Positions 57,700 to 64,000 of a DNA stretch of 64,000 nucleotides are shown here, one piece after another (position 1 is the first letter of the stretch; every line of letters starts with the position of its first letter). A program made the position numbers and the translations under genes. The stretch covers positions 1,121,739-1,185,738 of the forward strand of contig NW_022985454.1 in assembly GCF_010093595.1 (NCBI RefSeq), read 5' to 3'. Below the pieces are notes generated by a model, which was not told the origin of the DNA, searched no databases, and saw only the letters and a list, made by a program, of their open reading frames with translations. Source of the stretch: Mytilinidion resinicola. Taxonomy: Eukaryota; Ascomycota; Dothideomycetes; Mytilinidiales; Mytilinidiaceae.

Positions 57700-58990
57700 G
57701 GTATACTGCGAATTGCGACCCCTAACGCGCAGCCGCCCTAGTAATAGTATTAACAACAATAATAATAACAACAACGCTAAAACTAATACTAAAACCTAAA
57801 GCCTATTAAAAACGTCTACTAGGACGTCTAAAACCTTGTTAACAAAGCATATAGTATATAAGACCTCCTGCAGAATAAGCTAATCTAATCCCTTAAAATA
57901 AATACGATTATCTAAACCCTCTATAACTTTACAAAACGCGTTCTATTCGGCCTCTTAGATACCGCGAATAACCTACGGCAGATACTATAGAAAAAGCTAA
58001 TAAAGATAATAGAGGACACGAAAAAAAAGGTACACGCGTTATTAACGCATAGGAAGACGTATACCGCAGCAGCAGCAGCAGCAGTAGCAGTAGCAGGCAT
58101 AATACTATTAGCTATGCTAAGCGGTATAGCTGCGTAATACAGGAAGGCAGCAGGAAATAGGTAGTATATAGGGCAACCTATAAATGTCTATAAAATTACT
58201 ATCTATATTAAGAATAATAATAAGCGAACTATAACTGCAGCAGATATAAATATAACTATTACCCAGAAGCTTTAAGCAGCCGGACCACCGGATATAATAA
58301 AGATTAGCGGTATAAAGAAGCTATAAAGTGGAGATATTAAGGTATATATTGCGGATAAGGCTATAAAAAAAGCACTGCTTAAGAAGAAGAAATAGGTGCA
58401 GCTGCTAGGTAAAACAGCACGTATATAACTGCCCGCAGTGCTAATAGAGGTGTATAGAGTACCTAAGAACTTAAACCTAAAAAGCTAAATACTTAAAAAT
58501 AATATTATTAGGGCCAACGCGATAATTAACCTAGGCCTAGTTATTAAGAAAATAATATAGAAGAATAAAAAGGGTATTAAGGCTGCGTAAGAGAACCTAG
58601 GCCGATATACTAGCTTAATTATTACTAGCGTGCGTATAGAAGTAATAGCAGATAAAGCTATTATAAAGGGATTTATAATAAGTAGATAATTACTAATAGC
58701 CTTAAAATATAAAGCAGGCTTTATAGCTATATAGTGCTTTAGATACCAAGGCTATAGGTATATTATAAAACACTATAAGAAGGATATCTAATATATAGTA
58801 TACGCAGGGGAATATAATATAAAATAATACACGGCAATAAATACTAAAAAGTGCGCTAACTATAAGAGAAACTATCTAGTATATAGTGCTAAATATAGTA
58901 TAAGAAAAGGGGCCTAGCTACAGGCTACGTTAAAGAGGTGGGCGACGCTATACTAATATAATACTAATAAGGGGCCGAGTTTATACACGC
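57700..58990 (+). pseudogene. LINE ORF1 (gag-like) remnant
   Basis: A GCA run at 58065-58100 encodes an Ala-rich stretch. At about 58735-58900 a cluster of Cys/Tyr and His/Tyr positions spaced as three CCHC knuckles is visible ('CFRYQGYRYIIKHYKKD', 'KKCANYKRNYL', 'YSAKYSIRKG'), with many Cys and His changed to Tyr. This is the usual ORF1 C-terminus of Tad-clade LINEs. In-frame stops throughout. Confidence 0.7.
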
Positions 58991-59354
58991 CCTAGGCCCT
59001 GCTAGAAGTATATATAACCTTAACCTAGTCTAGAAAAAGGAAAGCTGCTAATAATAATATATATAAAGGCAGTATAGAACTAGGGCTAGCGCTAACAGCA
59101 CTAAAGAGAGTAGGACAACCGAAAATATTTAAGTATCCTAATAAAAGGGCGCTGCTAAATGTACACCCTATATTTACTCGGTGTACACCCCTTTTCTACT
59201 CCGTATACACCCTTTTTACGTCTAATTTTCTAATTGGTCCGGAGGGCTCGGAGGAAGCTCCGGCGCTTAATTCTCACGCGTATTTATATAAAATAGGAAG
59301 GCTGTACAGCCTTACTATTTTATTGTGCATTTTTACCGTTTCTATAAGGCTATA

Positions 59355-59450
59355 TATATAGGCCAGCTATACGTAAGGCCTTATATAAGGCCGTATATAA
59401 GGCCGTACGTAAGGCCGTATATAAGGCCGTACGTAAGGCTACTTATAGTA
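59355..59450. repeat. 12-bp GGCCGTAYRTAA array inside MULE B
   Basis: Seven or so units of AAGGCCGTATAT / AAGGCCGTACGT; counterpart of 41770-41870. On plus it translates as repeated 'YVRPYIRP', an accident of the 12-bp period. Confidence 0.8.
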
Positions 59451-59758
59451 AGGCTGTGCAGTATACCCGTTTTACTATATATACTTCCCGTTTCCTACAG
59501 TATATATAGGCCGTTGTATTGCTACCTACATGCCTACGTGCCTATAAGCATGCCAAAACAGTTAAATCCTTACCTTATTACGGCCTCTCTATATTAAACC
59601 TGGCCCCCCTATATTGCCGCCGCGCCTTCCTAGCTATTCTAATCTATTAACCCCTCTATATACTGCTTGTATAATGCTATCTAATATTAGAGCTCCTTAT
59701 AAGGAAGCAGCGCTGGCGCTGCCTAAGGCTAAGGAGCTAGCTAAGGCTAAGGAGCTGG

Positions 59759-62293
59759 CTAAGGCTTAGGATAAGCGCTATTATAACGCTGCGCAGCCCC
59801 TTTCCGTAGTGCTGCCTTCTTTTTAGGTGCCTTATCCTTTACACTAGGCGGCCGGCTACACTTTTTAGGTGCAGCAGTAGATGCAGTAGTAGGTGCGGGC
59901 GTAGGTGCGGTAGTAGGGGGGGGCCTAGGTATTACTACATGCTTAAACTCGGGCGGATTAGTAAGCAAATTGTTAAATTCTGTGATAGCTAGTGTAGCGG
60001 CCGACTAAGGAGCACTCTAAGCAACAGGAGCTAGACAGGGGGCTATAAAAATAGGCGGTCCTGGCGGTGGAACTGTTGGCGTGCGTCCTGTAGGTATACC
60101 TATAGGTCTAGCTGCCGCACCTGTGCCTATAGCAATCTTAAATCTTAATAGCTCTTACTGCGTATTATTGTATATATAATAGCCTCTCCTTATAATAGTA
60201 GGCCGGCCGCGCCGGCGCTTAATAACAGCAGGATCCTCTATATCCTTAAAAGGCCTAAAAGAAATAGCTAGCTAATATCCTCCTGGCCGAATAAACTACT
60301 AATAGTAATCTATCTCTTCCGGTTGTATATAGAGCACCGGATCTAGCCGATTTACAAGCGCTTAGTATAGAGGATTATGCAGTTTATGCGCATATAGAAT
60401 ACTATAGATAGACTTAAATATTTAAGTATAATTAAGTGGGTTATATTTATTTAATTTAGCCTTTTAGAGCTGCTTCTTAAGGAGAATAAGCGCCTGCAGC
60501 GTCACCTTTTAATATAGGTTACGGAATTCGGGTTCTTTAATATTATATAGAGTATAGGCGTAATATCTAGCTATTTTATCTTTAAACTTAGACCTGGAGT
60601 TAAGGATAAAGTTCTGTATATTAAGGAGAATATTAAATAGATAGCTAGTTAACACCTAAAGGAAGCCCTTAAGTAGGCCGTGCAAGCCCTTATTTCGCGA
60701 TATAACTCTATAAGAAATTGAATTAGTATTATACATCTCTGCTACTTCCTTATTTCTTAGTTATTTTTTAAGCTATACTCTTGTCCTTTTTAGCGCTGCC
60801 TATTCAGCACGTACGTAGACCCTGTGCAAAGTTTAGGCATTAAATTTAGATATTTTAGTGTTAAGAAAAATCACTTATATAGTACTAAAGTGCCGTACCT
60901 TACAGGTATAGCAGGTGGCCTAATTCTACCTATATAGCCACCACTTATTCTCTATATATATTACTAGGTTAGGGCGCTCCTTATAGTTATTAAGTAGCTT
61001 CTTCCAAGCCTTATTAAATTAAGCTATAACTTCCAGCTTTATTATGGCGGTCCAACAGGTAAGGAACTGCCCTCTTTTCTCCTGTTCCTTTTTCTAAATA
61101 GCTTCCTTCTCTTTATCTAATATAGGCGCAGGTGGCGCGCTGCCTGCGGTGTACGTAGGTTCCTTTTTATACACCTTAGCTAGTTTAGTAACAATATTCT
61201 TTTTAATATGCTATATATAGAGGAGGCGCGCGACCGTAGGCTATTATTAATATAGTGCGTTCCTTAGAGCTTGTTCTTTATCCGTTAAGAAAATGCGTGG
61301 AATAAGAGAATAGCGCTTAAAGAGCTTAAAGAGCTGCAGTACTGCCTAATTGTAGTTCGCCTTCTTCTCTTTTAGCAGGAAATAATAGGCAATTTCGAAG
61401 TTATTGCTAGTACACGTGACGCCGGTAATATGCAGGAAGGGTATACCGAATCTATTAGTTTTATAGGTGCAATCCAATAGAATAACGTTGTGATTAGCCC
61501 GTAGGATCTCGATAGAATCCGGATAGGCAAAGAAGAGGTGTTTAATTCAGTTCTGCTTATCTTTTGTGAAGTTGTATATATACTTCCTATTACGGCCGTT
61601 AGGTGCCGGGAATATAGAGGTTTCTAATATATAGAGGAGCGCCTGGATAGGCGTAAGGCCGCCGAGAAGCTTATTCCTATACCGGGTGCGCTTATTAGTA
61701 AGGTTGTGCGCCGTAATAGTAACCCCTTTCTTTAACAGCTTTATATATATCTTATTAGGCTTTGTTCCGCTTAATATATCTATTTAAATAAGGGCATTTG
61801 TGGATGCCGAGCGCTTCCTATTACAGGCGGCTGCCGTAGGTTTAAGCATAGCGTTGTAATTGTTGTAAGCTTCCTCCACCGTCTTCTATAGCTAAACACG
61901 TGAGCTATTAACTCCAGGAGGCTGCCGAGTAAGCGTACCGCTTATCTTACAGTCTACTTTATTAGTAGACGTACTGCGCACGCGTGTATAAGACTCTCTA
62001 GTGCCTCTAAAGCAGCATCGGTACTATATTTTCCTTGTTTCCTTCGTCTTTCTGTCTGGTTTTAAACGGAACTTAATAAGCCTGTAGCCCTGCGCCTTTA
62101 CATACTCTCTAAGCACTTCCTCGGCTTTATCTAGCGTATAGTAGGACCGTGGCGGTGGTGGTTTAAGGGCTATAGTAAGTGTATTAAGGAAGTTAAGGAT
62201 TAGGATGTAATGCTTTATAGCCACGCCGCACTTGGAGAGAGCATTTGGAATTAGTAAGAAACGTAAGCGAGCGAATCGGAGGCCCCGGAGCAC
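59759..62293 (-). pseudogene. MULE transposase, copy B
   Basis: ATG 62293 to TAG 59759, 2535 nt like copy A. Open stretches remain at both ends (62293-62024 and 59968-59759). The Pro/Ala/Lys-rich C-terminus carries 'KKCSRPPSVKDKA' where copy A has an AT-hook-like 'KKRGRPP'. Internal stops from C-to-T and G-to-A changes; not functional. Confidence 0.85.
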
Positions 62294-62399
62294 TCCTCCG
62301 GACCAATTAGAAGATTAGACGTAAGAAGGGTGTATACGGAGTAGAAAAGGGGTGTACACTGAGTAAATATAGGGTGTATATTTAGCAGCGCCCTAATAA

Positions 62400-64000
62400 A
62401 AACCTAAGCTAGCCGAAGATTAACAGAATAATATAGACTGCTTATTTAACGCAGCAATCTTCCTATTTAACGCCTTTTTAGATATTATATACTTCTTGCT
62501 TTATATTACTATTCTTATAGCCTCTAACTTAGTTAACTTAATTAATAATATATAGAGATATAAATAAACTTTTATAACTTAAAACTGTTACCTAAATACT
62601 ATTCTTATAGGAAGATAATATAAGCTAGCAACTACGCGCCGAAATAGGTGCAGCAAACGCCGCAGATACTATAGATATAGTTTAATATTAGAATAACCTA
62701 GCATACTTACTATTATACAGTATAATATTAATAAAAGCCGCAAGACCTAGAAAGAGTTCCTGGAAAAAGCGGAGAAAGCCTAGCCTTAACCGCTGGTGCT
62801 AGTAATATAAAAGCTATAGAAAAATATATAGTAATAAAAGTATATAACACTCTATATAAAGTTCTATTACCTTTTATATAGAAAAAGCCTATATATAAAA
62901 ATATATATATATATTAATAAGAACCTCGATATTAACTAGTAGTTAGTAGAGCACTATTTACTAAACCTTATTACCCTTTTTTTCTATACTAGTAGAGAGG
63001 ACATCTAAATTTATAATATCTACAACCTAAAACTAAATAGAATTATAGCCGCACTACTTTTACTACTAAATAATAACAACGCGGAGCATATTTTTATAGG
63101 TAATATAAACCTATATTACCTATTATAGGGAGGAATATAAGTAATAAACACGGAGGAGCAAGTAGAGGAGCTTATCCGCATTATAACAGAAGCAGGAATA
63201 AACCTAGCTATAGAGAAAGGTATAGAAATATAGGTAAAAGGAATATTATAGTCTATAATTAACCTTATATTTATAATAGAATAGCTAATAGAATAAACTA
63301 CTTCCTATATAGTATAAAAAGAATAGAACTATAATTTAGATTACCGCCCTATATATATAAAGTTCGATATTACCCTACTAAGCGCAGTAGAATAGCTATA
63401 ATATTAGCTGTAGAAAAATACCAACTAGAAGAAGGCGCAGAAGCACCTCTAAACCTAGCTAAATAAGCTAGATAACTAGAATAACTTTTAAAATATAGAG
63501 GAGAACTTTAATAAATTTACATACCTTTTCTATAAATATATACAGGCTATAATTGCTACTATAGTACCTATTATAAGGCTATTAAAATAGGTATTGCTAG
63601 TATAGTTAAAAGAATACTTAGAGAAAGTATATAAAACTAGAAGGGCGTATAGAATATAGCGCTTATCGCGATTTATAAAGGACTAGATATTATACTATAT
63701 CTAGTATAACTATAAAAAGAAAACTATATAAAAAAAAAGTACTAAGGTGTAGCGCTATATAGTAGAAAAAGTAATAAAGGACCTAAAGAGTATATAAAAG
63801 CTGGCTAATTAAGGCTATATAGCTAGTAAGGAATTAAAACCTCCGCCTTAATTTCCCTTTTTTTTAAAACCTAAGAACCCTACTTTATATATAGATAATA
63901 AAACAAAAGTATATATACTAGCGGAGCAGTTTTTTCCGCCTCCGGCTAATATAGACTTATCTAACCTAGAAGGGTTCTAATACCCGGAACTATATAACAC
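62400..64000 (+). pseudogene. LINE ORF2 remnant (endonuclease and start of RT), partial
   Basis: An endonuclease/exonuclease/phosphatase-type domain is legible at about 62880-63400: 'NKHGGASRGAYPH'-like, 'YNRSRNKPSYREGYRN', and the fold ends with 'RLPPYIYKVRYY'-type text where the family has a Asp-His pair. From about 63740 the pre-RT region reads 'IVEKVIKDLKSIYKLANQGY'-like and 'YILAEQFFPPP'. Truncated by the window end. Confidence 0.62.

Larger units (their letters stand above)
59147..62392 (-). mobile_element. Mutator-like element (MULE), copy B
   Basis: 3246 bp, same length as copy A, opposite orientation. 9-bp TSDs CTAATAAAA at 59138-59146 and 62393-62401. Terminal repeats as in copy A. 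Confidence 0.92.
57600..64000 (+). mobile_element. Tad-like LINE, interrupted by a MULE, running out of the window
   Basis: Plus-strand ORF1 with CCHC knuckles, then ORF2 endonuclease and the start of RT. The MULE at 59147-62392 sits near the ORF1/ORF2 boundary. The 5' region 57600-57760 is comparatively little mutated. Not the same copy as the LINE end at the window start. Confidence 0.75.

Noticed and set aside
58060..58100. CAG/GCA trinucleotide run as a microsatellite of interest
   Set aside because: It fits the Ala-rich part of LINE ORF1.

Overview
The window reads as nuclear DNA of a filamentous ascomycete (Pezizomycotina; Dothideomycetes is plausible but not shown). Reasons: a HET-domain/ankyrin gene, a cutinase relic, short introns with fungal splice and branch signals, and very heavy C-to-T / G-to-A decay of repeats of the repeat-induced point mutation (RIP) type. 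In the repeats almost every reading frame is broken by TAG/TAA codons that replace CAG, CAA or TGG. There is a sharp two-compartment layout: a base-balanced island at about 2.1-13.6 kb between AT-rich, repeat-only blocks.

Island: a 5'-truncated cutinase (2.66-3.24 kb, one intron) abuts a broken Ty3/gypsy pol. A 213-bp MITE with a perfect 8-bp target duplication follows. The only large gene that looks alive is a minus-strand HET + ankyrin gene (3973-7654, one 52-nt intron, 320-N assembly gap inside its repeats). Its upstream side carries two more inverted-repeat elements. Next come four decayed reading frames: a two-repeat Myb/SANT protein on minus (8.4-9.5 kb), an unrecognised frame on plus (9.48-10.33 kb), and two more unrecognised frames on plus (11.48-12.01 and 12.14-12.64 kb). 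Their in-frame stops are all explained by single C-to-T changes, so RIP-like mutation appears to have reached island genes.

Repeat block 1 (13.05-31.85 kb): Ty3/gypsy element I (plus, about 13.3-27.2 kb) contains a pogo/Fot1-type DNA transposon (15964-17803) and a complete inverted chromovirus-like Ty3/gypsy element II (19733-25452, two 346-bp LTRs, TSD AGTTT). A second pogo copy lies at 27670-29383 in unidentified AT-rich DNA.

Repeat block 2 (31.85-57.6 kb): gypsy element IV (minus, LTRs 31854-32099 and 50920-51165) contains gypsy element III (minus, 487-bp LTRs, 37123-49416). Element III in turn contains a Mutator-like element (MULE, 38831-42076), a non-coding insertion with a LINE-type 3' tail (43843-45283) and an unmutated solo LTR (48121-48342). 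A further minus-strand gypsy pol (element V) and LTR fragments fill 51.2-57.6 kb.

Repeat block 3: a Tad-like LINE on plus (57.6 kb to window end) is interrupted by a second MULE (59147-62392) with exactly the same length (3246 bp) as the first and opposite orientation. The window start holds the 3' end of another LINE.

No CRISPR, rRNA or convincing tRNA was seen. All boundaries come from reading the bases by eye; element boundaries backed by target duplications and equal LTR lengths are the most secure.
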